NCBI GenBank assembly: GCA_017524445.1 | Contig: JAFXVP010000005.1 | Span: 1-63,417, forward strand | Direction: 5' to 3' | From: Clostridia bacterium | Lineage (GTDB): Bacteria > Bacillota > Clostridia > Christensenellales > CAG-138 | Length of the DNA stretch: 63,417 bases | In this document: positions 24,521 through 32,650 of the stretch, one piece after another | How the letters are laid out: each line of letters begins with the position of its first letter | Position numbering within the stretch: position 1 is the first letter of the stretch | Translations under genes and position numbers: made by a program | Notes under the pieces: model-generated | The model's database searches: none | The model's input: only the letters and a program-made list of their open reading frames with translations | Told to the model about the DNA's origin: nothing

Positions 24521-24608
24521 TTGACAACTTGAGTTAGATATATTAAACTATAAAGCGGTTAGAGAAATCTAACCACTATTTGCGAGCAATGGTTAGAGAT
24601 AACTAACC
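24521..24608 (+). promoter_or_regulatory. feo promoter with two DtxR-type operator palindromes
   Basis: TTGACA (24521-24526), 17 bases, TAAACT (24544-24549). Downstream lie GGTTAGAGAAATCTAACC (24557-24574) and GGTTAGAGATAACTAACC (24591-24608), two dyads of the TTAG...CTAA kind bound by DtxR/IdeR-like repressors, with a weaker relative (AGTTAGATATATTAAACT) across the -10 box. Spacing between the two palindromes is 34 bases. Confidence 0.85.
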
Positions 24609-24632
24609 AAATGGAGAGAAGGAGGAAACGCA

Positions 24633-24845
24633 ATGATGCCTCTTTATATGGCAGATACGGGAGAGGAAAACGTCATCCGGCACGTCGGCGGAAGTCCGGA
24701 GATGAAAAAGCATCTCGAGGATATGGGATTTACATCGGGCGGCGCGGTGACGGTGCTGAACACCATCGGCGGAAACCTGATTGTCAAGGTCAGGGAATCG
24801 AGAGTGGCGGTGAGCCGCGAAATGGCAGCGAAAATCATGGTTTAA
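24633..24845 (+). CDS. feoA: FeoA domain protein (first)
   Basis: A 70-residue SH3-fold FeoA protein (ENVIRHVGGSPEMKKHLEDMGFTSGGAVTVLNTIGGNLIVKVRESRVAVSREMAAKIMV). GAAGGAGG lies 8 bases before the ATG. FeoA is a small cytoplasmic partner needed for FeoB-mediated Fe2+ uptake. It is the first gene after the operator-rich leader and is followed by a second, diverged feoA after 19 bases. Confidence 0.95.
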   Translation: MMPLYMADTGEENVIRHVGGSPEMKKHLEDMGFTSGGAVTVLNTIGGNLIVKVRESRVAVSREMAAKIMV

Positions 24846-24864
24846 GGATAAAGGAGGAAGGAAC

Positions 24865-25086
24865 ATGAAAACATTGCGAGACGTCAGAGTCGGCGATACG
24901 GTCAAGGTCGTCAGACTGCACGGCGAAGGCGCGGTCAAGCGCCGCATCATGGACATGGGCATCACCAAGGGTGTGGAGGTCTTTGTTCGAAAACTGGCGC
25001 CGCTCGGCGATCCGGTCGAGATCAACGTGCGCGGATATGAGCTTTCGCTCCGCAAGGCGGACGCGGAAATGATCGAAGTGGAATAA
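24865..25086 (+). CDS. feoA: FeoA domain protein (second)
   Basis: A 73-residue FeoA protein (TLRDVRVGDTVKVVRLHGEGAVKRRIMDMGITKGVEVFVRKLAPLGDPVEINVRGYELSLRKADAEMIEV with the conserved RRIMDMGIT and GDPVEI segments). It is closer to canonical FeoA than the first copy. Located 12 bases before feoB with a good ribosome binding site. Two tandem feoA genes before feoB is a common clostridial arrangement. Confidence 0.97.
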   Translation: MKTLRDVRVGDTVKVVRLHGEGAVKRRIMDMGITKGVEVFVRKLAPLGDPVEINVRGYELSLRKADAEMIEVE

Positions 25087-25098
25087 AGGAGAAGGGGT

Positions 25099-27387
25099 AT
25101 GGAAGGACAAATTCGCATTGCTCTTGCGGGCAACCCGAACAGCGGTAAAACGACGCTGTTCAACAAACTGACCGGTGCAAACCAGTTCGTCGGCAATTGG
25201 CCGGGCGTCACCGTGGAAAAGAAGGAAGGCAAACTGATCGTCGACAAGGATGTCGTGCTTACCGATCTTCCCGGCATCTATTCGCTTTCCCCCTATACAC
25301 TTGAGGAGGTCGTCGCGAGAAATTACCTCATCGAGGAAAATCCGGACGCGATCCTAAATATCGTGGACGCGACGAACCTCGAGCGCAACCTGTATCTGAC
25401 GACGCAGCTCGTTGAACTCGGCATTCCGGTCGTCATTGCGCTGAACATGATGGACCTCGTCAAAAAGGCGGGCGATCACATCAACGTCAAGGAGCTTTCG
25501 AAACAGCTCGGCTGTAAAATCGTCGAGATCTCGGCATTAAAGGGTGACGGCGTGAAGGAAGCGGCGCAGGCCGCGATCGAAGCCGCGCAATCCGGCAAAA
25601 CGATCCCGCAGCACAGCTTTTCCGGTCCGGTCGAGCACGCGCTCGCGCACATCGAGGAGGTCACGGTCCACGACCTGCCGGAAGAACGGCAGCGCTGGTA
25701 TGCGATCAAGCTCTTTGAGCGCGATGAAAAGGTCATGGAGGGCTTGAAGCTTTCCGCCGAAACGAAGGCGCACATCGAAAAGGATATCGCCGCCGCGGAA
25801 AAAGAGATGGACGACGACGCGGAGAGCATCATCACCAACGAGCGCTACGTGTATATCGGGCAGATGCTGAAGGGCATTTACAAGAAGAAAGGGACCGGCA
25901 AGCTGTCCATCTCCGACAAGATCGACAAAATCGTCACCAACCGCTGGCTGGCGTTGCCGATATTCGCGATCGTCATGTTCCTTGTCTATGCGCTGTCGAT
26001 GGGCAAATCGATCGCGGACGGCGGCATCTCGATCGGCACATGGCTTACCGACCTCACAAACGATGTGCTCGGCGAGGCGTGGCTCACCGAGGGCTCCCGT
26101 GCGATCCTCGAGGGCTGGGGCGCGGCGCCGTGGCTCGTCGGTCTCATATCCGACGGTATCTTAGCAGGCGTCGGTGCGGTGCTCGGCTTTGTACCGCAGA
26201 TGCTCGTGCTGTTCCTCATGCTGTGCCTCTTGGAGGACTGCGGCTACATGGCGCGTATCGCGTTCATCATGGACCGTATCTTCCGCCGCTTCGGGCTTTC
26301 GGGCAAGAGCTTCATTCCGATGCTCGTCGGCACCGGCTGCGGCATCCCGGGCGTCATGGCGTCCCGTACCATTGAAAACGAGCGCGACCGCCGCATGACG
26401 ATCATGACGACCACGTTCATGCCCTGCGGCGCAAAGATGCCGATCATCGGTCTGATCGCAGGCGCGCTGTTCGGCGGCAGCACGTGGATCGCCGTGTCCG
26501 CCTACTTCATCGGCGTCGCCGCGATCGTGCTCTCCGGCATTATGCTGAAGAAGACCAAGATGTTTGCGGGCGATCCCGCACCGTTCGTTATGGAACTGCC
26601 CAGTTACCATCTGCCCGCGTGGGGCAACGTTCTGCGCGGCACATGGGAGCGCGGCTGGAGCTTTATCAAGCGCGCAGGCACCGTCATCGTGATCTCCTCC
26701 ATCGTCATCTGGTTCCTCACGAGCTTCGGCGTCGTCAACGGGCACTTCGGCATGGTCGAGAACCTGTATGAGGACGACGCAATCGTGACGGACGAATATG
26801 TTGCCACCGTCGCGGACCGCATGGATATCCCCGAGGACGAGGTCGAGCCGATGGACGATTCCATCCTTGCCCGCGTCGCGCAGCCCGTCTCCGTCGTGTT
26901 TAAGCCGCTCGGCTTCGGCGACTGGAAGCCCACCGCGGCGACCGTCACAGGACTTGTCGCGAAGGAGGAGGTCGTCGCGAACTTCGGCATCATGTACGCC
27001 TACGACGATCAGGAGGGCGAGGAAGAGCTCGAGGAGAACGGCGATCAGATCTGGGACCGCGTCGCCGAGGACTTCAATGCGTTCTCGAACGGACACGGCA
27101 GACTGGCCGCATTCGCCTTCATGATCTTTAACCTCCTGTGCGCGCCGTGCTTCGCGGCAATCGGCGCGATCAAACGCGAGATGAACAGCCGCAAGTGGAC
27201 GTGGTTCGCCATTGCGTATCAATGCGTGTTCGCATGGATCGCCGCGTTCATCGTCTGGCAGATCGGACGCGTTTTTGCGGGCGGTCTGAGCGTCGTCGGG
27301 CTGATCCTTGCGCTTTTGCTGCTGGGCTTCGTCTGTTGGATGCTGTTCCGTCCCTATAAGGAATCGCAGAAGCTGACCGTGAAATAA
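25099..27387 (+). CDS. feoB: Ferrous iron transport protein FeoB
   Basis: A 762-residue Fe2+ transporter. The N-terminal G domain has G1 GNPNSGKTTLFNKL (about 11-24), the DLPGIYSLSPYT G3 region and the LNMMDLV G4-like motif. A helical GDI domain follows, then about ten membrane segments with the two Gate motifs (VGTGCGIPGVMASRTIENERDRR and CAPCFAAIGAIKREMNS). An acidic segment between membrane helices (about 555-660) is typical of Firmicutes FeoB. It moves Fe2+ across the cytoplasmic membrane with GTP-dependent gating. It is co-transcribed with both feoA genes under DtxR-type control. Confidence 0.98.
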   Translation: MEGQIRIALAGNPNSGKTTLFNKLTGANQFVGNWPGVTVEKKEGKLIVDKDVVLTDLPGIYSLSPYTLEEVVARNYLIEENPDAILNIVDATNLERNLYLTTQLVELGIPVVIALNMMDLVKKAGDHINVKELSKQLGCKIVEISALKGDGVKEAAQAAIEAAQSGKTIPQHSFSGPVEHALAHIEEVTVHDLPEERQRWYAIKLFERDEKVMEGLKLSAETKAHIEKDIAAAEKEMDDDAESIITNERYVYIGQMLKGIYKKKGTGKLSISDKIDKIVTNRWLALPIFAIVMFLVYALSMGKSIADGGISIGTWLTDLTNDVLGEAWLTEGSRAILEGWGAAPWLVGLISDGILAGVGAVLGFVPQMLVLFLMLCLLEDCGYMARIAFIMDRIFRRFGLSGKSFIPMLVGTGCGIPGVMASRTIENERDRRMTIMTTTFMPCGAKMPIIGLIAGALFGGSTWIAVSAYFIGVAAIVLSGIMLKKTKMFAGDPAPFVMELPSYHLPAWGNVLRGTWERGWSFIKRAGTVIVISSIVIWFLTSFGVVNGHFGMVENLYEDDAIVTDEYVATVADRMDIPEDEVEPMDDSILARVAQPVSVVFKPLGFGDWKPTAATVTGLVAKEEVVANFGIMYAYDDQEGEEELEENGDQIWDRVAEDFNAFSNGHGRLAAFAFMIFNLLCAPCFAAIGAIKREMNSRKWTWFAIAYQCVFAWIAAFIVWQIGRVFAGGLSVVGLILALLLLGFVCWMLFRPYKESQKLTVK

Positions 27388-27405
27388 CAATACCCCCCTC
27401 TGTAT

Positions 27406-27447
27406 GGCAGCGCTGCCGGGAACCGATCCTTTTCCTTGCAGCGCTGC
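27406..27447. repeat. Two identical 10-bp palindromes after feoB
   Basis: GCAGCGCTGC occurs at 27407-27416 and 27438-27447, 31 bases apart, in the 84-base gap after feoB. Each can form a tiny hairpin, or the two can pair with each other; they could modulate the distal gene. Confidence 0.5.
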
Positions 27448-27471
27448 TCCTCCTCGAAAGGAAGTGACAGT

Positions 27472-27660
27472 ATGCTTGCATGGCTCTCCGAAAACTGGGC
27501 GAATATTCTTATGATCGTGCTGCTCGTGCTGATCGTCGCGCTGATCGTGTTCCGCATGGTCCGCAGCAGAAAGGCGGGAAAGCGTCCCTGCGGCTGCGAC
27601 TGCGCAGTATGCGGCGCGTGCTGCGCATGCAAGAAGCCTGCGGCGAAAAAGGAACCGTAA
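27472..27660 (+). CDS. FeoB-associated Cys-rich membrane protein
   Basis: A 62-residue protein: one N-terminal membrane helix (LSENWANILMIVLLVLIVALIVF) followed by a basic stretch and a Cys cluster (CGCDCAVCGACCACKK, seven Cys). It matches the small FeoB_associated family found after feoB in Firmicutes, probably binding iron at the membrane. The ATG at 27472 is chosen for GAAAGGAAG upstream and because it starts just before the helix. The gene follows feoB by 84 bases and is followed by a bidirectional terminator. Confidence 0.9.
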   Translation: MLAWLSENWANILMIVLLVLIVALIVFRMVRSRKAGKRPCGCDCAVCGACCACKKPAAKKEP

Positions 27661-27672
27661 GCTTTGGAGATG

Positions 27673-27706
27673 AAAATCGGAGGAAGCGAAACGCTTTCTC
27701 CGATTT
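27673..27706. terminator. Bidirectional terminator between feo operon and histidine kinase
   Basis: AAATCGGAG-GAAGC (27674-27687), loop, GCTTTCTCCGATTT (27693-27706). Convergent genes end on both sides. Confidence 0.85.
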
Positions 27707-27722
27707 GTCGTATCCGGAATGC

Positions 27723-28973
27723 TTATTCGGCGAACGTCGCTTCGACGGTGAGCGACTTGCCGTCATCCGACCACGCGTGGATCTTTCCTTTATGCGCCTC
27801 GACGACCGCCTTTGCGATCGCGAGCCCGAGCCCAAACCCGCCGGTCTCGGAATTGCGGCTTGCGTCCGCGCGGTAGAACCGGTCGAAGAGCCGGTCTGCG
27901 CTGCCCTTTTCGACGTTTTCCGCGGTGTTGTTTACGGAAAGACGAAGCTGCCTGCCGCTCTTTTTCAGTGACAGCGCGATGCTGCCGCCCTTCGGAGAAT
28001 ACTTCATGGCGTTGTCCAAAAGGATCGAAACGAGCTTCCGAATCGCGTTCTCATCGCCGTGCAGTGTAAGCGTCGGCTGTATGTCGACGGAGAGGGCTTT
28101 GTTCTGCGTCCGCGCGATCGCGGAGAACGGCTGCGCGGCGTCCTGCACCACGTCGGACAGCGGAAAGTTCATCATCTGCGGCTTCGCGCCTTCCTCTTCC
28201 ATACGGGAAAGGTAGATGAGCTCGTTCGTGAGCGTGCCGAGCCGGTCCGTCTGTGTGCGGATGTCCGAGAGCCATTCGTTGTCGGGGAGGTCCTCCGCGA
28301 TCACGTCCGCATCCGCGCGGATGATCGTGATCGGCGTTTTCAGCTCGTGTCCGGCGTCGGTGATGAAGCGCTTCTGCTTTTCATAGCTCTGCGCGATCGG
28401 CCGCACGATGCGCGAGGACAGCAGGGTCAGCAGCAGAAAGACCATTGCGCAACCCGCAAAGGAGATGCCGATGCTCGTCCACAGGAAGCTTTTGAAGGTC
28501 GAAAGCTCGCCCTCACGGTTTAAGAAGATCCAGCGCACGGCGTCGTCCTCCTGTTTTCCGAGATAGCGGTATTCTCCCGAAAAGCCCGAATTGCGGCCCT
28601 TCTTTGCCGCCGCCTGCGCCATTTGGACCGCTTCCTGTTCGTCCACGGTCACGATGTTTTTGAGATTGGTCTCCTGCACTTCGCCGGTTTCGGACAGCAG
28701 GACCATGAAATAACGCGACTGATACGGACGCTCGCCCTCGAACTCACGGCGCTGATCGCGCCCCTTCCCGTCGCTGCGATCATCCGGATCGGGCCTGTCC
28801 ATCCAGAAGGGGAAGGAATCGTTGAACTCCGAAAGCATGACGAGCATGTCGTCGGCTTCCGTGACAAGATTGCGGTAGTTCAGGATATTGATCAGCGCGA
28901 TCAGCGTGCCGAGCACGAGCAGAAGCGACAGCATCGCCGCCGCGATGAATTTCCAGCGCAGTTTCCGGATCAT
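27723..28973 (-). CDS. Sensor histidine kinase
   Basis: A 416-residue two-component sensor: membrane helix about 9-31, an extracytoplasmic domain of about 125 residues with a charged insert (DRPDPDDRSDGKGRD), a second helix about 165-187, then HisKA (DAGHELKTPIT, phosphorylated His about 220) and HATPase (LLDNAMKYSPKGG, GGFGLGLAI). The sensing domain is not one I recognise. It overlaps the response regulator stop by 4 bases and is the second gene of the pair. Confidence 0.96.
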   Translation of the reverse strand: MIRKLRWKFIAAAMLSLLLVLGTLIALINILNYRNLVTEADDMLVMLSEFNDSFPFWMDRPDPDDRSDGKGRDQRREFEGERPYQSRYFMVLLSETGEVQETNLKNIVTVDEQEAVQMAQAAAKKGRNSGFSGEYRYLGKQEDDAVRWIFLNREGELSTFKSFLWTSIGISFAGCAMVFLLLTLLSSRIVRPIAQSYEKQKRFITDAGHELKTPITIIRADADVIAEDLPDNEWLSDIRTQTDRLGTLTNELIYLSRMEEEGAKPQMMNFPLSDVVQDAAQPFSAIARTQNKALSVDIQPTLTLHGDENAIRKLVSILLDNAMKYSPKGGSIALSLKKSGRQLRLSVNNTAENVEKGSADRLFDRFYRADASRNSETGGFGLGLAIAKAVVEAHKGKIHAWSDDGKSLTVEATFAE

Positions 28974-29644
28974 TCGGACACCTCCAGATAATAGCCGACG
29001 CCGCGCTGCGCTTTGATCTTCACGTTCGCGCCGACGGCCTCCAGCTTCTTGCGCAGGTACGACACGTAGACCCAGACGACGTTCAGCTCCGCTTCGCTGT
29101 CATAGCCCCAGATGCGGTCCATGAACGCGTCGGTGGAGATCAGCCGCTTCGGATTCCGCATCAGCATTTCCAGCATCTGAAACTCCTTGCCGGCGAGCTT
29201 ATAATGCCCGGCAGGTCCCGTGAGGTCGTAGCTTGCGCAATCGAGCGTGAGGTTTCCGACAGAAAGCTTCGAATCGGTCTGCACCGCGGTCTGCCGCGTC
29301 ATCACGCGGATACGGGCGAGAAGCTCTTTGGTGTCGAACGGTTTTGTGAGATAATCGTTCGCGCCGGAATCAAGCCCCATGACCTTGTCGTCGATCTCGG
29401 CGCGCGCGGTCAGCATCAGAACCGGCGTTTTGTTGCCCGCTTCGCGCATCTTGCGAAGCACCGTAAACCCGTCGAGCTTCGGCATCATCACATCCAGGAT
29501 CACGCCGTCGTAATTCCCCGTTTCGAGGTAGTCCAGCGCTTCCTGACCGTCGTAGACCGCGTCGACGGAATAGTTGTTCTTTTTAAGGATCGCCGTCACC
29601 GCGCGCGACAGGGATCTTTCATCTTCGGCAAAAAGAAGTCGCAT
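28970..29644 (-). CDS. OmpR/PhoB family response regulator
   Basis: A 224-residue regulator: receiver domain (LLFAEDERSLSRAV, phospho-acceptor Asp in GVILDVMMPKLDG about residue 51, LMLTARAE, Lys in DYLTKPFD) and a C-terminal winged helix (ELNVVWVYVSYLRKKLEAVGANVKIKAQRGVGYYLE). GGAG precedes the ATG. A perfect tandem repeat at 29711-29732 in the divergent intergenic region is the likely binding site, placing both this operon and the phosphodiester glycosidase gene under its control. Confidence 0.97.
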   Translation of the reverse strand: MRLLFAEDERSLSRAVTAILKKNNYSVDAVYDGQEALDYLETGNYDGVILDVMMPKLDGFTVLRKMREAGNKTPVLMLTARAEIDDKVMGLDSGANDYLTKPFDTKELLARIRVMTRQTAVQTDSKLSVGNLTLDCASYDLTGPAGHYKLAGKEFQMLEMLMRNPKRLISTDAFMDRIWGYDSEAELNVVWVYVSYLRKKLEAVGANVKIKAQRGVGYYLEVSE

Positions 29645-29673
29645 ATCGTTTCTCCGAGCGTTTTTTCCATCAT

Positions 29674-29702
29674 ATCATATGTCAAACAAAAAATCACGAA
29701 AA
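29674..29702 (-). promoter_or_regulatory. Probable promoter of the two-component operon
   Basis: Minus strand: TTTTCG (29697-29702), 17 bases, TATGAT (29674-29679). The -35 box is weak; the direct-repeat box begins only 8 bases further upstream, consistent with activation by the operon's own regulator. Confidence 0.5.
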
Positions 29703-29710
29703 ACTTTTCC

Positions 29711-29748
29711 CGTTTAGGGTTCGTTTAGGGTTGACGCGGTAGTATCAT
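29711..29748 (+). promoter_or_regulatory. Tandem response-regulator box and promoter of the glycosidase gene
   Basis: CGTTTAGGGTT occurs twice in perfect tandem (29711-29721 and 29722-29732), an 11-bp period as in PhoB/OmpR-class sites. A -10 box TATCAT lies at 29743-29748; at 17 bases upstream there is no good -35 hexamer, and the repeats occupy that position, as in class II activated promoters. Confidence 0.75.
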
Positions 29749-29776
29749 AACAAGAAAGATCACAGAGGTGATGCGT

Positions 29777-30778
29777 ATGAAACTCCCGAAGCAATGGTTT
29801 GCGATCCTGTTCGGACTGCTCTTGTTCCTGTTTACCGGATATCTGCTCCTTGACACGTTCCTGATTCCGCATGTATATACGGTCGTATCGACCGAAGCGA
29901 CGGCGGAACCGGCGACGGAACCGAAGACGGAAACATCCGAACGGATCACGATCGCGGCGAACGCCAACGCAAATGAAACGGTCGTTTTCACCGGCTCCGA
30001 TACGGAAGCGGAGACGGCGGTGCCTGCGCAGGAAACGCCCGCGCCGGAAACGGTCGTGACCGATACAAGCTATTCGGACGGGAACATTTCGGTCACACTG
30101 ACCACATACCGGTATCTGGATACGGACGTCTATGTCGCGGACGTCAAACTTTCTGACGCGGACTATCTGAAAACCGCGTTTGCCGAAAACACATACGGGC
30201 GAAACATCACGCAGAAGACCTCGACGATGGCGGATTCGGTCGACGCGATCCTTGCGATCAACGGCGATTACTACGGCGCGCAGCGCTCCGGTTACGTGAT
30301 TCGCAACGGCGTGCTGTACCGAGACAAAAGCAGCGGCAACGAGGATCTGGTGATCTATCAGGACGGCAGCTTCGGGATCGTCAACGAATCCGAGATCACC
30401 GCGCAGGCGCTTCTGGACGCGGGCGCGTGGAACGTGCTGTCCTTCGGCCCGGCGCTTGTGACCGACGGCGGGATCGCCGTGGACGTGAACGACGAGGTCG
30501 GCCGCGCGATGGCAAGCAATCCGCGCACGGCGATCGGCGTCATCGACGATCTGCATTACGTGTTCGTCGTTTCGGACGGCCGCACGAGCAGTAACGACGG
30601 GCTTTCCCTCTATGAGCTTGCGGCGTTTATGCAGTCGCTCGGATGCGAAACGGCGTATAACCTCGACGGCGGCGGGTCCTCGTCGATGGTGTTCATGGAC
30701 ACGCTGATCAACAATCCCGTCAACGGCAGAAGATCGAGCGAAAGGAGCGTGAGCGACATTGTCTACATCGGGTACTGA
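29777..30778 (+). CDS. Phosphodiester glycosidase (NAGPA-like) family protein
   Basis: A 333-residue exported protein: membrane anchor about 7-33, a Thr/Glu/Ala-rich linker (about 38-100) and a C-terminal NAGPA domain with the family motifs DAILAINGDYY, SYGP-like WNVLSFGPALV, NPRTAIGVID, VVSDGR and the terminal NLDGGGSSSMVF. Homologues cleave N-acetylglucosamine-1-phosphodiester bonds of wall polymers or glycans. The start at 29777 is 5 bases after GAGGTGA; earlier GTG/ATG codons overlap that site. It is preceded by a two-component direct-repeat box, so it is probably part of that regulon. Confidence 0.92.
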   Translation: MKLPKQWFAILFGLLLFLFTGYLLLDTFLIPHVYTVVSTEATAEPATEPKTETSERITIAANANANETVVFTGSDTEAETAVPAQETPAPETVVTDTSYSDGNISVTLTTYRYLDTDVYVADVKLSDADYLKTAFAENTYGRNITQKTSTMADSVDAILAINGDYYGAQRSGYVIRNGVLYRDKSSGNEDLVIYQDGSFGIVNESEITAQALLDAGAWNVLSFGPALVTDGGIAVDVNDEVGRAMASNPRTAIGVIDDLHYVFVVSDGRTSSNDGLSLYELAAFMQSLGCETAYNLDGGGSSSMVFMDTLINNPVNGRRSSERSVSDIVYIGY

Positions 30779-31166
30779 AAGAAAGCTTTCGGCACAAAAG
30801 AAGCTGATCCTCATCGATCTCATTGCGGCGCTGTTCTGCGCGCTGTTCGGTGCGGTGTACGAGGCATTCGGCCATGGCGTGTATTCCTACGGGATGCTCT
30901 ACGCCTTTGCGTTTCCGCTTGCGATGGGCGTTTTTCCGCTGTATCTGATCGACGTCCTGCGCGCGCCGTATCCGGGCAAAGCGCTGCGCAATCTTTGGCA
31001 TGCGGGGATCGCAGCGCTCACCGTCGGCAGCATCGTGACAGGCGTACTGGAAATCTACGGTACGACAAATCCGCTGACGGCCGTGTATTGGATCCTCGGC
31101 GCGGTGTTTCTTACCGCTGGTGCGGTCGGATACGCGGTCTCGTGCTTCGGGAGAAAACAGGCATGA
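30759..31166 (+). CDS. Small polytopic membrane protein of unknown function
   Basis: A 135-residue protein with four hydrophobic segments (about 17-38, 46-64, 82-100 and 108-128). I recognise no motif. It starts at a TTG at 30759 with AGGAG 11 bases upstream, inside the last 20 bases of the glycosidase gene, so it is translationally coupled to it. No better start exists before residue 46. It may help localise or act with the glycosidase, but this is only context. Confidence 0.75.
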   Translation: MSTSGTERKLSAQKKLILIDLIAALFCALFGAVYEAFGHGVYSYGMLYAFAFPLAMGVFPLYLIDVLRAPYPGKALRNLWHAGIAALTVGSIVTGVLEIYGTTNPLTAVYWILGAVFLTAGAVGYAVSCFGRKQA

Positions 31167-31170
31167 CAGC

Positions 31171-31198
31171 AAGAAGCCCCCTTGTCGGGGGCTTCTTC
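31171..31198. terminator. Bidirectional terminator
   Basis: AAGAAGCCCCC (31171-31181), loop TTGTC, GGGGGCTTCTT (31187-31196). It lies between convergent genes. Confidence 0.9.
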
Positions 31199-31213
31199 GT
31201 GCTTCCTGTGCGG

Positions 31214-32650
31214 TCAGCGGTTGCGGTCGATCAGCGTTTTATAGTAATCGACGGCACCGGGAAGGCTGTAAGTATCGAGATATTCGTTGAGCCCGTGCAT
31301 GCCCTTCATCTGCGCCGGACCGTAGACGACGGGGGAGAAGCGTACGCACGCGCCGCAGATCTTCTGATAATGCCGCGCGTCCGTGCCGCCGGTCATGACG
31401 TACGGAATGCAGGGAAGGTTCGGGAACACCTCGCCGATGACCCGTTCGACAAGTTTGAACGCGTCGCTTTGCGTATCGACCGGATCGCAATAATCGTAAG
31501 CGTCGATAATCGAAACGTCCAGATCGTATTTCTTTGCAAGCCGTTTGATCGCTTCATTGCTCTTTTCCATGCCCTGATGTGGGATATAGCGCAGGTTCAG
31601 CGTCAGCGTCGCCTCCTGCGGAAGCACGTTGCAGCCGTCGGAACCGGTCTGCATCGTCGGCGCGACGGTCGTTTTGAGAAGCGCCGCCGCCTGCGGCGAG
31701 ATGGACGGCATGAGCTTGACGAGAAGCGGCTTGAACAGCCAGAGGTTGCCGAACAGCAGCCGCAGATAAAACGGCCCGTACGGTGCCATTGCCTCGAACA
31801 TCTCCTTTGCCTGCCGGTTCATTTCGGAACGCATCGGGCTGTGCTTGCTTAGCTCGGTCATAAATTTCGAAAGCCGCACGATCGGTGAGTTTTTCGGAGG
31901 ATAGCTCGAATGCCCGCCGTTCGATCTTGCCGAGATCAGGAGATTGCCCTGCCCTTTTTCGAGCACGCCGATCATGGCATAGTTACCGACGATCCCCGCC
32001 ATCGGTTCGGTGACGATGGAGCCGCCTTCGTCGTTGACAAGATACGGCTTGACGCCGCGGTGAATGAGCTCTTCCACAAGCTTCGGGCAGCCCGGTCCGC
32101 CGACCTCCTCGGTGCTGGAGGTCGAAAGCCACACGTCCTGCTCCGGTACGAATCCGTCCTTCAAAAGCTCCTCGACCGCCTCGAAAAACGCCATGACGGA
32201 GCATTTGTCGTCGGCACTGCCGCGTCCCCAGACCCTGCCGTTTTCGACGTCGCCGGAGAACGGCGGATGCTCCCATTCACCCTCGGCGGGGACGACGTCC
32301 TGATGTCCCATCAGCACGAGCGGACGGTCGTCCGCCTTGCCCTTCCAGTGAAACAGCAGACTGCCGTCGATCTCGATCTTTTCGAGATTTTCATGCACGA
32401 GCGGAAACAGATTTTCGAGGACCGCGTGAAACCCGAGAAACTTTTCGCGCTGCGTTTCGCCTTTTTTGGAGACGGTTTCATACTGAACCATCTTTGCAAG
32501 CGTTTCGGCATACGCCGCTTCGCGCGCAGCGTCGTGTTTCGGCTGCCAGTCGGACGTTTTTCTCGGTTTGCAGAGCGTACGGACGACGGCGACCAGCACA
32601 AGGAGCAGCAGCACGCCGAGCAGTCCGAGTATGATATACAGCGCGATCAT
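31214..32650 (-). CDS. Membrane-anchored M20 family peptidase (PM20D1-like)
   Basis: A 478-residue zinc peptidase with an N-terminal membrane helix (about 2-24). M20 motifs are MGHQDVVP (first zinc ligand His), VWGRGSADDKCS (bridging Asp), STEEVGGPG (catalytic and ligand Glu), NGGHSSYPP in the dimerisation domain, and the terminal GGTDARHY. The long form with an N-terminal anchor and the NLRYIP/GTDARHY pattern resembles PM20D1/carboxypeptidase-S enzymes, which hydrolyse or form N-acyl amino acids. The ATG at 32650 overlaps the stop of the upstream membrane gene as ATGA, tying it to a two-protein membrane system. Confidence 0.93.
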   Translation of the reverse strand: MIALYIILGLLGVLLLLVLVAVVRTLCKPRKTSDWQPKHDAAREAAYAETLAKMVQYETVSKKGETQREKFLGFHAVLENLFPLVHENLEKIEIDGSLLFHWKGKADDRPLVLMGHQDVVPAEGEWEHPPFSGDVENGRVWGRGSADDKCSVMAFFEAVEELLKDGFVPEQDVWLSTSSTEEVGGPGCPKLVEELIHRGVKPYLVNDEGGSIVTEPMAGIVGNYAMIGVLEKGQGNLLISARSNGGHSSYPPKNSPIVRLSKFMTELSKHSPMRSEMNRQAKEMFEAMAPYGPFYLRLLFGNLWLFKPLLVKLMPSISPQAAALLKTTVAPTMQTGSDGCNVLPQEATLTLNLRYIPHQGMEKSNEAIKRLAKKYDLDVSIIDAYDYCDPVDTQSDAFKLVERVIGEVFPNLPCIPYVMTGGTDARHYQKICGACVRFSPVVYGPAQMKGMHGLNEYLDTYSLPGAVDYYKTLIDRNR

